A DNA stretch of 7,436 nt from Bacillota bacterium (lineage in GTDB: Bacteria > Bacillota > UBA4882 > UBA8346): NCBI GenBank assembly GCA_003501365.1, contig DNPP01000311.1, positions 1,167 to 8,602 on the forward strand, read 5' to 3'. The position numbers and the translations under genes are program-made. Position 1 is the stretch's first letter. Each line of letters starts with the position of its first letter. Of the stretch, positions 1 through 6,346 are shown piece after piece. The notes below the pieces were generated by a model. That model was not told where the DNA came from and did not search any database. It worked only from the letters and a program-made list of their open reading frames with translations.

Positions 1-55
1 GACTTCCTATTTTGTTATCGGAGGAAATACCATAGATCTAAATAAAAATCAATAT

Positions 56-82
56 AAAAAAACCAGGAATTTTATCCTGGTT
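56..82 (-). terminator. Rho-independent terminator after the sigma factor gene
   Basis: An 8-bp perfect inverted repeat (AACCAGGA at 61-68, TCCTGGTT at 75-82) with a 6-nt loop is followed on the minus strand by an uninterrupted run of seven T, partly within the stem, and then more T-rich sequence. It begins 7 bases beyond the TGA stop of the SigH-like sigma gene, the expected place for its transcript end. On the plus strand no T-run follows, so it should act mainly on leftward transcription. Confidence 0.9.
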
Positions 83-89
83 ACGATAA

Positions 90-767
90 TCAACTGACTT
101 CCAATCTCATGGTCAAATCCTTGCGTTTTCTTACTTTTAGCGGGATTTCCGGATTTAAAAACGAACCATAGCGGAATAAAAGTTTCTTCAGTTTCAACCT
201 GGCTCGGGTCCGGGCGTTATCGATCACTTTTAAAGAAAGGTCCAATTGCTTTTGGATATCACTCAAATTATAATCCTGAAGAAACATTTTCACCACCAAA
301 TATTCAACCGGTGAAAGATAGACCTGAAGGACCCGATCGATCTTTTTACCAATCCAATCATTTTCAACCCAGGCAAACGGTTCACTGGAATTGTCCGCTA
401 TCGAATCCAGGATAGTCCGGGAATCATCCTCACTCAGATTGATATTTAAGGAGATGGCCCGGTTGACAAATAAAGCCTTTTTGGTTAAGGATTGTTTAAT
501 CATATTATAAATCCGCCGCAAAATGCAAATATAGGCGAAAGTGCTAAACTTGATGGTATAATGCTCCGAATCATATTCTTCGATGGCCTTTAAAAGTCCA
601 ATCGCTCCCTCCTGGAGATAATCTTCAAAATCAATTCTTCGAGAGCTTTGATTTTTAACGATATGACGGATCATCGGTAGATACTTCTTTACCAATTCCT
701 CCTTGGCGACAGGATCATTGTGAGAACGAATTTGTGCAATCAACCAGAGATCTTTCTCCTGACTCAT
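90..767 (-). CDS. SigH-like RNA polymerase sigma-70 family factor
   Basis: A 225-residue sigma-70 family protein that would direct RNA polymerase core to a specific promoter class. Region 2 spans about residues 24-93, with the core-binding/−10-recognition block DYLQEGAIGLLKAIEEYD at 49-66 and the FSTFAYICILRRI helix at 74-86. Region 4 spans about 142-197, with its helix-turn-helix near 167-194 (NLSDIQKQLDLSLKVIDNAR). The linker around 103-122 (ISLNINLSEDDSRTILDSI) resembles the SLDKPI-DEESDRTLLD stretch of Bacillus subtilis SigH, which favours the SigH group over SigF/G/E/K or ECF factors. Unlike typical SigH, it carries a basic tail of about 25 residues after region 4. ATG at 765-767 follows a GGGGGTG ribosome site. 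It is transcribed separately from spoVS, because a terminator lies between them. Its own promoter is not clear. It could be the sole SigH or a paralogue; the usual sigH locus (near rpmG-secE-nusG) is not here. Confidence 0.88.
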   Translation of the reverse strand: MSQEKDLWLIAQIRSHNDPVAKEELVKKYLPMIRHIVKNQSSRRIDFEDYLQEGAIGLLKAIEEYDSEHYTIKFSTFAYICILRRIYNMIKQSLTKKALFVNRAISLNINLSEDDSRTILDSIADNSSEPFAWVENDWIGKKIDRVLQVYLSPVEYLVVKMFLQDYNLSDIQKQLDLSLKVIDNARTRARLKLKKLLFRYGSFLNPEIPLKVRKRKDLTMRLEVS

Positions 768-842
768 CCCGACACCCCCATCTGGAATACCCTCATAAAA
801 AATATATGGTTGGGTTGTCCGGGATATGTCTATAACAACAAC

Positions 843-865
843 AAAAAAACCGCTTTTGGCGGTTT
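843..865 (-). terminator. Rho-independent terminator after spoVS
   Basis: A 7-bp GC-containing stem (AAACCGC at 847-853 with GCGGTTT at 859-865) with a 5-nt loop is followed on the minus strand by seven consecutive T (849-843, partly in the stem) and then GTTGTTG. It starts about 10 bases after the spoVS stop codon. It should end most spoVS transcripts before the sigma factor gene, so the two genes are probably not a simple operon. Confidence 0.9.
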
Positions 866-875
866 GTTGTGTGGA

Positions 876-1136
876 TTAACGTGGTTCAACTATAAACTTG
901 ATGGCGGTACGAATCTGCCCATCAATAGTAATTTCTGAAAACCCGGGAGTGCAGACTAAATTAATACCATTTGGAGCGACATATCCTCTGGTTATTGCGA
1001 TTGCCTTTACAGCTTGATTCACTGCACCGGCTCCTACGGCCTGAATCTCAGCGGTAGTCTTCTCGCGTAATACTGCTGCCAAAGCACCGGCAACCGATTT
1101 TGGACTGGAATTTGCGGAAACTTTTAATACATCCAT
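876..1136 (-). CDS. spoVS: Stage V sporulation protein S (SpoVS)
   Basis: An 86-residue protein nearly superimposable on Bacillus subtilis SpoVS: it opens MDVLKVSANSSPKSVAGALA and closes RTAIKFIVEPR, with the conserved AEIQAVGAGAVNQAVKAIAI core at about residues 29-48. SpoVS is a small Alba-like fold, nucleic-acid-binding-type protein that affects septation and progress to late sporulation; its molecular mechanism is not settled. I chose the ATG at 1134-1136 because it gives the exact family length and is preceded by a G-rich site (GGTGGGGGG) about 8 bases away. An in-frame ATG at 1187 would add 17 unconserved residues and falls on the predicted −10 element, so it would lie upstream of the transcript. 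A SigH-type promoter precedes the gene and a strong terminator follows. It lies directly downstream of rnc with no terminator between, so read-through from the fab operon is possible. Confidence 0.96.
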   Translation of the reverse strand: MDVLKVSANSSPKSVAGALAAVLREKTTAEIQAVGAGAVNQAVKAIAITRGYVAPNGINLVCTPGFSEITIDGQIRTAIKFIVEPR

Positions 1137-1181
1137 TAGAATAGCCCCCCACCGAAAAATATCGCTTTCTCCCCCTATCAT

Positions 1182-1207
1182 ATTCAATAATAGTCAAAAA
1201 AAATCCT
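1182..1207 (-). promoter_or_regulatory. Candidate SigH-type promoter of spoVS
   Basis: On the minus strand AGGATTT (from 1207) is followed, 18 bases after AGGA, by GAAT (1185-1182). This fits the SigH consensus (AGGA-A/T-rich −35 and GAAT −10), and the spacing is one base longer than in the well-known spoVG promoter of B. subtilis. A start site about 7 bases past GAAT would give a leader of roughly 35-40 bases before the spoVS ATG. No SigA promoter with acceptable spacing was found in the same stretch. spoVS is a SigH-dependent gene in B. subtilis, which supports the call. It is inferred from sequence only. Confidence 0.68.
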
Positions 1208-1220
1208 GACTCCGGCAAAA

Positions 1221-1952
1221 TCATTGCTTAAATTGATGAATAGCCGTTATAGCAGCTTTGTTTTGTGCTTCCTTTAAACTTTTACCGACCCCGCATCCTA
1301 AAACCTGATCCAAAAGCCGAACTTCCACCGTAAAAGTTCTATCGTGGGGGGGACCCTCTTCAGTAACCATCCGGTATTCCGGTTTCAATCCCTGGGACTG
1401 GGCTAGTTCCTGCAGACAAGTTTTGGCATCGATCTGCTCCGACTGGGAAAATATCTCCGGTAATACTCTCTCCACAAATGGAATAATAAATTTTGTGGTT
1501 GCTTCAAGACCAAAATTCAGGTAATAAGCACCAATAAATGCTTCAAATAAATCGGCCGAGATGTTCTGCTTGCTGCCGCCATTGGCGCGGATTTCACCCG
1601 CACCCAATAAGATATATTTATCGAGGCCCAATTGTTTACTAAAACCGGCCAACAAGGGAGCGCTGACAATAATTGCCTTAAGTTTTGATAATTGACCTTC
1701 ATCATACAAACGATAATGGCAATATAAGTATTGACAGACTATCAACGATACAACACTATCACCCAGAAATTCCAAACGTTCATTGCTGGGGATACGATGC
1801 TCATTAGCATAAGAGGAATGGGTTAGGGCTTCAATGAAAAGGATTTCTTGAGTCGGTTGAATATTAAGTCGGACCGTCAATTCTTTAATTGACGGTCCCC
1901 ATTGTTTTAAAATCATGGAATTACTATTTGCATTTGCGGACTTCTTAACCAT
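1221..1952 (-). CDS. rnc: Ribonuclease III
   Basis: A 243-residue double-strand-specific endoribonuclease that processes 16S/23S rRNA precursors and structured mRNAs. The N-terminal nuclease domain carries the signature NERLEFLGDS at residues 57-66, supplying metal/catalytic residues E58, E61 and D65, and the second acidic pair D134 and E137 in ADLFEAFIGA. A C-terminal dsRNA-binding domain runs from about 174 to 242, with the GPPHDRTFTVEV and GKSLKEAQNKAA motifs. All active-site residues are present. I chose the ATG at 1950-1952, which has AGGA six bases upstream and overlaps the fabF stop by 8 bases, implying translational coupling. An upstream in-frame extension to 1991 has no ribosome site. 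A later ATG (1914-1916) is possible, giving 231 residues. In many Bacillota rnc is followed by smc and ftsY; here spoVS follows. Confidence 0.96.
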   Translation of the reverse strand: MVKKSANANSNSMILKQWGPSIKELTVRLNIQPTQEILFIEALTHSSYANEHRIPSNERLEFLGDSVVSLIVCQYLYCHYRLYDEGQLSKLKAIIVSAPLLAGFSKQLGLDKYILLGAGEIRANGGSKQNISADLFEAFIGAYYLNFGLEATTKFIIPFVERVLPEIFSQSEQIDAKTCLQELAQSQGLKPEYRMVTEEGPPHDRTFTVEVRLLDQVLGCGVGKSLKEAQNKAAITAIHQFKQ

Positions 1953-3186
1953 GATATTTCCTAAAAAGTAGACAAGCGTTATGTCCACCAAACCCTAAAG
2001 AATCAGATAATACATATTCCAATTCAGCTTGTCTTGCCTGATTAGGGACATAATCGAGGTCACAATCCGGATCAGCGGTTTGATAGTTAATCGTAGGGGG
2101 AATCAAACTATGATTAATGGCTAATACTGAAGCGATCGCCTCAACCCCGCCTGCCGCTCCTAAAAGGTGCCCGGTCATTGATTTCGTAGAACTAATCGCC
2201 ACTTTTCGGGCATAGTCGGCAAACACTTTCTTAATTGCTAATGTTTCGATACGATCATTGACTGAGGTTGAGGTACCATGGGCATTGATATAAGAAACTT
2301 GTTCCCGCTCGATACCTGCATCTTGGATAACCCGGATCATCGCTCGGGCGGCCCCGTTACCTTCGGGATCGGGTGAAGTCATATGATAGGCATCCCCGGT
2401 TTCCCCAAAGCCTACAAGCTCAGCATAGATTGAAGCGCCACGCTTTAAGGCGATTTCCAATTCTTCCAGGATTATGACACCGGCTCCTTCCCCCATGATG
2501 AAACCGTCACGATTACGATCAAAGGGGCGGCTGGCTTCTTTGGGATTATCATTATTTTTCGATAAGGCGCCTGCCGAAGTAAACCCGGCATAAGCTAAAC
2601 CGGTAATAGCGGCTTCGGTGCCTCCAGTAATCATTACCTCCGCTTCGCCATTTTGAATAATTCGGAAAGAATCGCCAATCGAATGCGTTGCCGAAGCGCA
2701 AGCAGTAACTACCGTGTGATTGGGTCCCTTAGCCCCGGTAACAATTGAAACACATCCGGAACTCATATCCGGGATCATCATCGGGATAAAAAACGGACTT
2801 ACCCGGCTAGGTCCCTTCTCTACAAAAGTCCTTGCTTGTTCCTCGAGCGTCTTGATACCGCCAATTCCAGACCCGATGATTACCCCGATTTGATCTGCAT
2901 TATTACTATCAATGGATAATTTGGCATCAGCCAAAGCCATTTTGGATGCCGCTACTGCAAATTGAGAGGCCCTGTCCATCCGCTTGATTTCTTTTCGGTC
3001 AAGATATTGACCGGGATCGAAATCCTTAACTTCAGCGCCAATTTTGACCTCGAATTTGCTGGTATCAAAGGCAGTAACGTAATCAACACCGCTAACTCCG
3101 GTTGTCAAAGATTGCCAAAATTTTGAAATACCGGTTCCAATAGGAGATACAACACCTAAACCGGTTACAACAACACGATGTTTCAT
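1945..3186 (-). CDS. fabF: 3-oxoacyl-[acyl-carrier-protein] synthase II (KAS II)
   Basis: A 413-residue cytosolic condensing enzyme that extends acyl-ACP with malonyl-ACP, releasing CO2. The thiolase-fold catalytic triad is intact: Cys163 in TACAS, His303 in NAHGTST and His340 in KSMTGHLLGAAGG. The C-terminal glycine loop SLGFGGHNA is at 396-404. Length and residue numbering match E. coli FabF (Cys163/His303/His340), so this is FabF rather than FabB or a polyketide KS. The ATG at 3184-3186 has a GAGGGTGG ribosome site just upstream; a longer in-frame version to 3216 adds ten unconserved residues. It is separated from acpP by 112 bases containing a long hairpin, and its stop overlaps the rnc start. 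No promoter was recognised in the gap, so it probably depends on read-through from acpP. Confidence 0.97.
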   Translation of the reverse strand: MKHRVVVTGLGVVSPIGTGISKFWQSLTTGVSGVDYVTAFDTSKFEVKIGAEVKDFDPGQYLDRKEIKRMDRASQFAVAASKMALADAKLSIDSNNADQIGVIIGSGIGGIKTLEEQARTFVEKGPSRVSPFFIPMMIPDMSSGCVSIVTGAKGPNHTVVTACASATHSIGDSFRIIQNGEAEVMITGGTEAAITGLAYAGFTSAGALSKNNDNPKEASRPFDRNRDGFIMGEGAGVIILEELEIALKRGASIYAELVGFGETGDAYHMTSPDPEGNGAARAMIRVIQDAGIEREQVSYINAHGTSTSVNDRIETLAIKKVFADYARKVAISSTKSMTGHLLGAAGGVEAIASVLAINHSLIPPTINYQTADPDCDLDYVPNQARQAELEYVLSDSLGFGGHNACLLFRKYHG

Positions 3187-3250
3187 ATTTCCACCCTCTG
3201 CTCCCAACTTAGTCAATCAAGAAGGAAAGCTCCCCTGATTATGTATAAAA

Positions 3251-3296
3251 ATATAATTTTAGAGAGTCTCGCATATTTACGAGACTCTCTTAAAAA
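3251..3296 (-). terminator. Long hairpin between acpP and fabF (leaky terminator or mRNA processing site)
   Basis: An 11-bp perfect inverted repeat (AGAGAGTCTCG at 3261-3271 with CGAGACTCTCT at 3280-3290) with an 8-nt loop begins 8 bases past the acpP stop. In the minus-strand RNA the U-run before the stem could pair with the four A after it across a one-base bulge, and UUAUAUUUUUAU follows. That is U-rich but not a clean U-tract immediately after the stem, so I infer partial rather than full termination, or a stabilising 3' end for an acpP mRNA. Confidence 0.6.
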
Positions 3297-3298
3297 AC

Positions 3299-3532
3299 TT
3301 ACTGACCATTCTCTTTAATGTAATTTACTGCATCTCCAACGGTTGCGATCTTTTCGGCATCCTCATCCGGTATTTCCAGGTCGAACTCCTCCTCTAGAGC
3401 CATAACGAGTTCAACGATATCCAGTGAATCTGCACCCAAGTCGTCAACAAAAGAAGCTTGTTCAGTAACTTCCTCTTCGTCAACACCCAACTGCTCAACA
3501 ACTATGTCCTTCACTTTACTGAAGATATCCAA
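3299..3532 (-). CDS. acpP: Acyl carrier protein
   Basis: A 77-residue acidic carrier protein that holds growing acyl chains on a phosphopantetheine arm attached to Ser36 of DLGADSLDIVEL; the surrounding DSL motif and helix II are fully conserved. It partners FabD, FabG, FabF and PlsX encoded around it. The start needs correction from the longest reading frame: the first possible GTG (3539-3541) lies inside the Shine-Dalgarno sequence. The TTG at 3530-3532 sits 5 bases after AAGGAGGTGA and gives the N-terminus MDIFSKVKDIVVEQLGVD, which aligns with the family's usual start and length. ACP is normally among the most abundant proteins of the pathway. The perfect ribosome site and the hairpin after the gene both fit expression above that of its operon neighbours. 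Confidence 0.96.
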   Translation of the reverse strand: MDIFSKVKDIVVEQLGVDEEEVTEQASFVDDLGADSLDIVELVMALEEEFDLEIPDEDAEKIATVGDAVNYIKENGQ

Positions 3533-3537
3533 CCATT

Positions 3538-3547
3538 TCACCTCCTT
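3538..3547 (-). promoter_or_regulatory. Full-length Shine-Dalgarno of acpP that decides the TTG start
   Basis: The minus strand reads AAGGAGGTGA, a ten-base perfect complement to the 16S rRNA 3' tail, ending 5 bases before the TTG start. It contains the GTG that would otherwise be taken as start. Upstream CCAACC (3561-3556) can pair with GGTTGG (3534-3529), which contains the TTG, and ACC..CCTT upstream could also pair with part of this site, so start access may be structured. Confidence 0.85.
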
Positions 3548-3594
3548 CCAAACAAGGTTGGTTAATGCTTCAAATTAATTAAAACACATATTAT

Positions 3595-4332
3595 TTACAT
3601 CACCATTCCGCCATCTACATTCAAAACCTGCCCAGTCGTATAACAAGCATCCCCTGAAGCCAGGAAAACAACTGCTTTCGCTACATATTCCGGCTTACCG
3701 AGAGTACCTAAAGGGATGGCTTTCGTTAATTTATCTTTGGCATCATCGGAAAGGACTTCGGTCATTTTTGATTCGATAAAACCTGGTGCAATGGCATTGA
3801 CTCGGATATTTCGCGAGCCAAGTTCTTTGGCCATGGTCTTGGTAAAAGCAATCACGCCGCCTTTGGAGGCTGAATAATTTGCTTGACCGGGATTTCCCAT
3901 CAGTCCAATCACTGAAGCGATATTAACGATCTTACCCGAACGTTGCTTCATCATCGGCTTGATTGCCGCTTTAGTGCATAAAAAAGTCCCTTTGAGATTA
4001 ATATCTAAAACCGCATCCCAATCGGCTTCACTCATGCGCAATAATAAATTGTCTTTGGTAATTCCAGCATTGTTGACCAAAATATCAAGCTTACCGAAAG
4101 TTTTAACGGCTTCATTCACCATTGCTTCACAATCGGCTTCTTTGGTAACATTACCGACCAATGAAGCGGCTTGCCCGCCTAAGTTACGGATTTCAGCGGC
4201 AGTTTCATGGACCGCTTCACTAACATCCGACAGAAAAACAGTCGCGCCTTCTGCGCTTAAAGCTAGGGCAATTGCTCTACCGATACCTCTAGCACCACCT
4301 GTAATGATTGCCACCTCACGCGCTAATCTCAT
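3595..4332 (-). CDS. fabG: 3-oxoacyl-[acyl-carrier-protein] reductase
   Basis: A 245-residue classical short-chain dehydrogenase that reduces 3-oxoacyl-ACP to (R)-3-hydroxyacyl-ACP. The Rossmann cofactor motif TGGARGIG is at 11-18, NNAG at 87-90, and the catalytic tetrad is complete: Asn112, Ser140, Tyr153 and Lys157 (YSASK). The C-terminal VDGGMVM ending is typical of FabG. The position at the end of the second beta strand is Asp36 (FLSD), where E. coli FabG has Ala36 followed by Thr37. In classical SDRs an acidic residue here usually signals NAD(H) rather than NADP(H) use, although Arg15, a phosphate-contacting residue, is retained. The ATG at 4330-4332 lies 4 bases after the fabD stop, with its GGGAGG ribosome site inside the end of fabD, so the two are tightly coupled. 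acpP follows after 62 bases. Confidence 0.96.
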   Translation of the reverse strand: MRLAREVAIITGGARGIGRAIALALSAEGATVFLSDVSEAVHETAAEIRNLGGQAASLVGNVTKEADCEAMVNEAVKTFGKLDILVNNAGITKDNLLLRMSEADWDAVLDINLKGTFLCTKAAIKPMMKQRSGKIVNIASVIGLMGNPGQANYSASKGGVIAFTKTMAKELGSRNIRVNAIAPGFIESKMTEVLSDDAKDKLTKAIPLGTLGKPEYVAKAVVFLASGDACYTTGQVLNVDGGMVM

Positions 4333-4336
4333 ATTA

Positions 4337-5269
4337 CTAGACCTCCCTTAAAATTGCAAGTGCTTTTTTAATAGAACTTAAATCCTCACAATTTACAAAT
4401 GTAGCATCCTTTAAGGTCTTTTTAACCAATCCCGAAAGCACCTTACCGGGGCCAACTTCCACAAACATCCGGACTCCATGATTCCATAAATGATTCAAAC
4501 TGTCCTCCCATAAAACTGAGGAAAAGATTTGACGATAAAGACTATCGGCGAGGAGCGTCCGACCTGCAGGCAACGCCGACACGTTGGCAATCACCGGAGG
4601 CGCTGGTTCATTCCATTGCACTTTTTCAAGCTCGGGACGAAAAGCATCGGCGGCTTTTTGCATGAAGCTGGAATGAAAAGCGCCGCTTACTGCAAGCGGT
4701 ATGACCTTACCGCCATTGGTACTGACCAGCTCTTGGAGCTTGGTTATCCCATTTTTAGCCCCTGAAGCCACGATTTGTCCGGGACAATTATAGTTTGCCG
4801 CCTCAACTTTACCAACTGCGGAAGCCTCTTGAAGTAACCCGGCCAAAGTGTTACGGTCAATTCCCAAAATTGCCGCCATAGCTCCTTGCTGAGCCGGATC
4901 AGCATCAGCCATCAATCGAGAACGGGTTTGAACCAACTCCAATCCCACAGGGAACGAAATCGCGGCTGAAGTAATTAAGGCGCTATACTCACCCAAACTG
5001 TGCCCAGCGCAATAATCCGGTTTAATCCCTTCCCCCTGCAACACTCTCATCAACGCGATACTGGTGGTGACTATTGCCGGTTGGGCATTTCGGGTGTCTT
5101 TTAATTGGTCCTCCGGGCCCTCAAAACAAAGTTTGGAAATACTTCGCCCCAAAACTTGATCGGCTTCCTTAAATACTGCTTGAGCCTCGGAATAATTATC
5201 GTAAATTTCTTTCGCCATTCCAACATGTTGGGAACCTTGTCCCGGAAAAATGAATGCAATTTTTCTCAT
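4337..5269 (-). CDS. fabD: Malonyl-CoA:ACP transacylase
   Basis: A 310-residue alpha/beta acyltransferase that moves malonyl from CoA to the phosphopantetheine of ACP, supplying FabF with extender units. Visible motifs are the N-terminal FPGQGSQ (8-14, oxyanion Gln11), the nucleophile elbow GHSLGEYSAL with Ser91 (89-98), Arg116 in TRSRLM which binds the malonyl carboxylate, and the catalytic His199 in GAFHS. Length matches the family. The ATG at 5267-5269 was chosen because AAGGA lies about 7 bases upstream and the product opens MRKIAFIFPGQG; an in-frame TTG at 5293 would overlap plsX and add eight residues without family support. Only 16 bases separate it from plsX, and its stop lies 4 bases before fabG, so it sits inside a continuous operon. 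Confidence 0.97.
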   Translation of the reverse strand: MRKIAFIFPGQGSQHVGMAKEIYDNYSEAQAVFKEADQVLGRSISKLCFEGPEDQLKDTRNAQPAIVTTSIALMRVLQGEGIKPDYCAGHSLGEYSALITSAAISFPVGLELVQTRSRLMADADPAQQGAMAAILGIDRNTLAGLLQEASAVGKVEAANYNCPGQIVASGAKNGITKLQELVSTNGGKVIPLAVSGAFHSSFMQKAADAFRPELEKVQWNEPAPPVIANVSALPAGRTLLADSLYRQIFSSVLWEDSLNHLWNHGVRMFVEVGPGKVLSGLVKKTLKDATFVNCEDLSSIKKALAILREV

Positions 5270-5285
5270 CAATCTTCCTTTATAT

Positions 5286-6281
5286 TTATTCAATTTTAGC
5301 TACAGCTTGACCGATTTTACCAACGATATCCTGGTTTACAGCTTTGGTTGCAGCCTTAATGGCATTCTTAACCGCCTTAGCTTTTGAACTACCATGCCCA
5401 ATCATGCTGATTCCATTCAAACCAAGTAGCGGCATGCCGCCATACTCGGCCGGATCCATCCGCCGCAATATTTTCTTAAGTGAACCTTTGATTAAAAAAC
5501 CGCCGGTCATTGAAAGAATATTGTCGGTAATGGCCTCCTTAACCCAGCTTAACATAACCGAAGCTAAGCCTTCAGACATTTTAAGTACGATATTACCAAC
5601 AAAACCATCACAGACTATGACATCGCAAACACCGCGGTGAATATCCCGGCCCTCAATATTACCGATAAAATTTAGTTTGCCACTACCCTTTAATAATTGG
5701 TGGGCCTCGACAGTTAACTTATTCCCTTTGGTTTCTTCCTCACCAATACTTAACAAACCGATTTTAGGATTGGATAACCCCAATACCTGTTCGGCATAAG
5801 CGGAACCCATTAAAGCAAACTCCAACAAGTTATCCGGCTCACAATCAGCATTGGCGCCCGCATCCAAAATGATGCTAATGCCGGTTTTAGTCGGCATCAA
5901 GGAGGCGATTGCCGGCCGCTTTATCCCGGGAATTCGTCCCAAGGTCAATAAAGATGCAGCCATGGCGGCTCCGGTGTTGCCAAGCGAGATTACCGCATTT
6001 GCTTTTCCCTCTTTAACTAAACGATTGGCTACCATTAATGAAGAGTCTTTTTTACGTTTTACCGCGTTTGCCGGATGTTCATCCATGGCAATAGTCTCCG
6101 CGGCATGGCAAATCTCCAGTTTTAAACCGGAAAGCGACTGCCCGTTAAGTTCTTTTTTGATCTCATTTTCAATACCGACTAAAATCACTTCAGCACCAAA
6201 TTCACGGCAAGCAACAACCGCTCCTAGAACAATTTCTTTAGGAGCAAAATCCCCACCCATAGCGTCAAGCGCAATTTTCAA
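5286..6281 (-). CDS. plsX: Phosphate acyltransferase PlsX (acyl-ACP:phosphate transacylase)
   Basis: A 331-residue peripheral-membrane/cytosolic enzyme that converts acyl-ACP and phosphate into acyl-phosphate, the donor used by PlsY for the first step of phosphatidic acid synthesis. Family blocks run in order: DAMGGDFAP (7-15), SLGNTGA (99-105), GRIPGIKRPA (116-124 region), DAGAN (140-144), IGEEETKGN (179-187), GNIEGRDI (207-214), CDGFVGN (224-230) and PLLGLNGISMIGHGSS near 284-299. The start is a TTG at 6279-6281, giving MKIALDAMGGDFAP, the normal family N-terminus. The best AAGGAG is 12 bases upstream, longer than ideal, although a GGTG lies nearer. The longer frame to 6362 runs into the upstream terminator hairpin and adds 27 unrelated residues. 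The rpmF-plsX gap holds a hairpin terminator, and fabD follows directly where fabH is found in many relatives. Confidence 0.95.
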   Translation of the reverse strand: MKIALDAMGGDFAPKEIVLGAVVACREFGAEVILVGIENEIKKELNGQSLSGLKLEICHAAETIAMDEHPANAVKRKKDSSLMVANRLVKEGKANAVISLGNTGAAMAASLLTLGRIPGIKRPAIASLMPTKTGISIILDAGANADCEPDNLLEFALMGSAYAEQVLGLSNPKIGLLSIGEEETKGNKLTVEAHQLLKGSGKLNFIGNIEGRDIHRGVCDVIVCDGFVGNIVLKMSEGLASVMLSWVKEAITDNILSMTGGFLIKGSLKKILRRMDPAEYGGMPLLGLNGISMIGHGSSKAKAVKNAIKAATKAVNQDIVGKIGQAVAKIE

Positions 6282-6346
6282 ATTACACCAGCACTCCTTA
6301 TATGAATTGAAAAATGAGAATGAAGAATGAAATGAATACCGCCGAG

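Noticed and set aside
1..55. Possible end of a plus-strand gene at the left edge (frames stay open to stops at 33, 45 or 97) and a GGAGG at 20-24.
   Set aside because: All three short frames are plausible by chance, none has recognisable content, and no start codon follows the GGAGG. There is too little sequence to assign.
801..832. Candidate promoter for the sigma factor gene (TAGACA and TATATT on the minus strand).
   Set aside because: The spacing is 20 bases, too long for a credible SigA promoter, so the real promoter of this gene is left open.
720..938. Plus-strand frame of 72 codons across the sigma-spoVS gap.
   Set aside because: It lies antisense to two real genes and through the spoVS terminator, with no ribosome site and no recognisable content.
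1137..1187. A longer SpoVS starting at the upstream ATG (1187).
   Set aside because: The extra 17 residues are not part of the family and that ATG overlaps the predicted −10 element, so it would lie upstream of the transcript.
1192..1211. AGTCA/TGACT inverted repeat after rnc as a terminator.
   Set aside because: The stem is only 5 bp and the T-run is in the loop instead of after the stem. The sequence is better explained as part of the spoVS promoter.
3959..4351. Plus-strand frame of 130 codons opposite fabG.
   Set aside because: It is a mirror frame of the conserved fabG gene, low-complexity and rich in Ala/Ser, without a ribosome site.
5851..6330. Plus-strand frame of 159 codons opposite plsX (and similar short frames at 5344, 4529, 5105 and 6527).
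   Set aside because: These are antisense shadows of well-conserved genes with no start signals or family resemblance.
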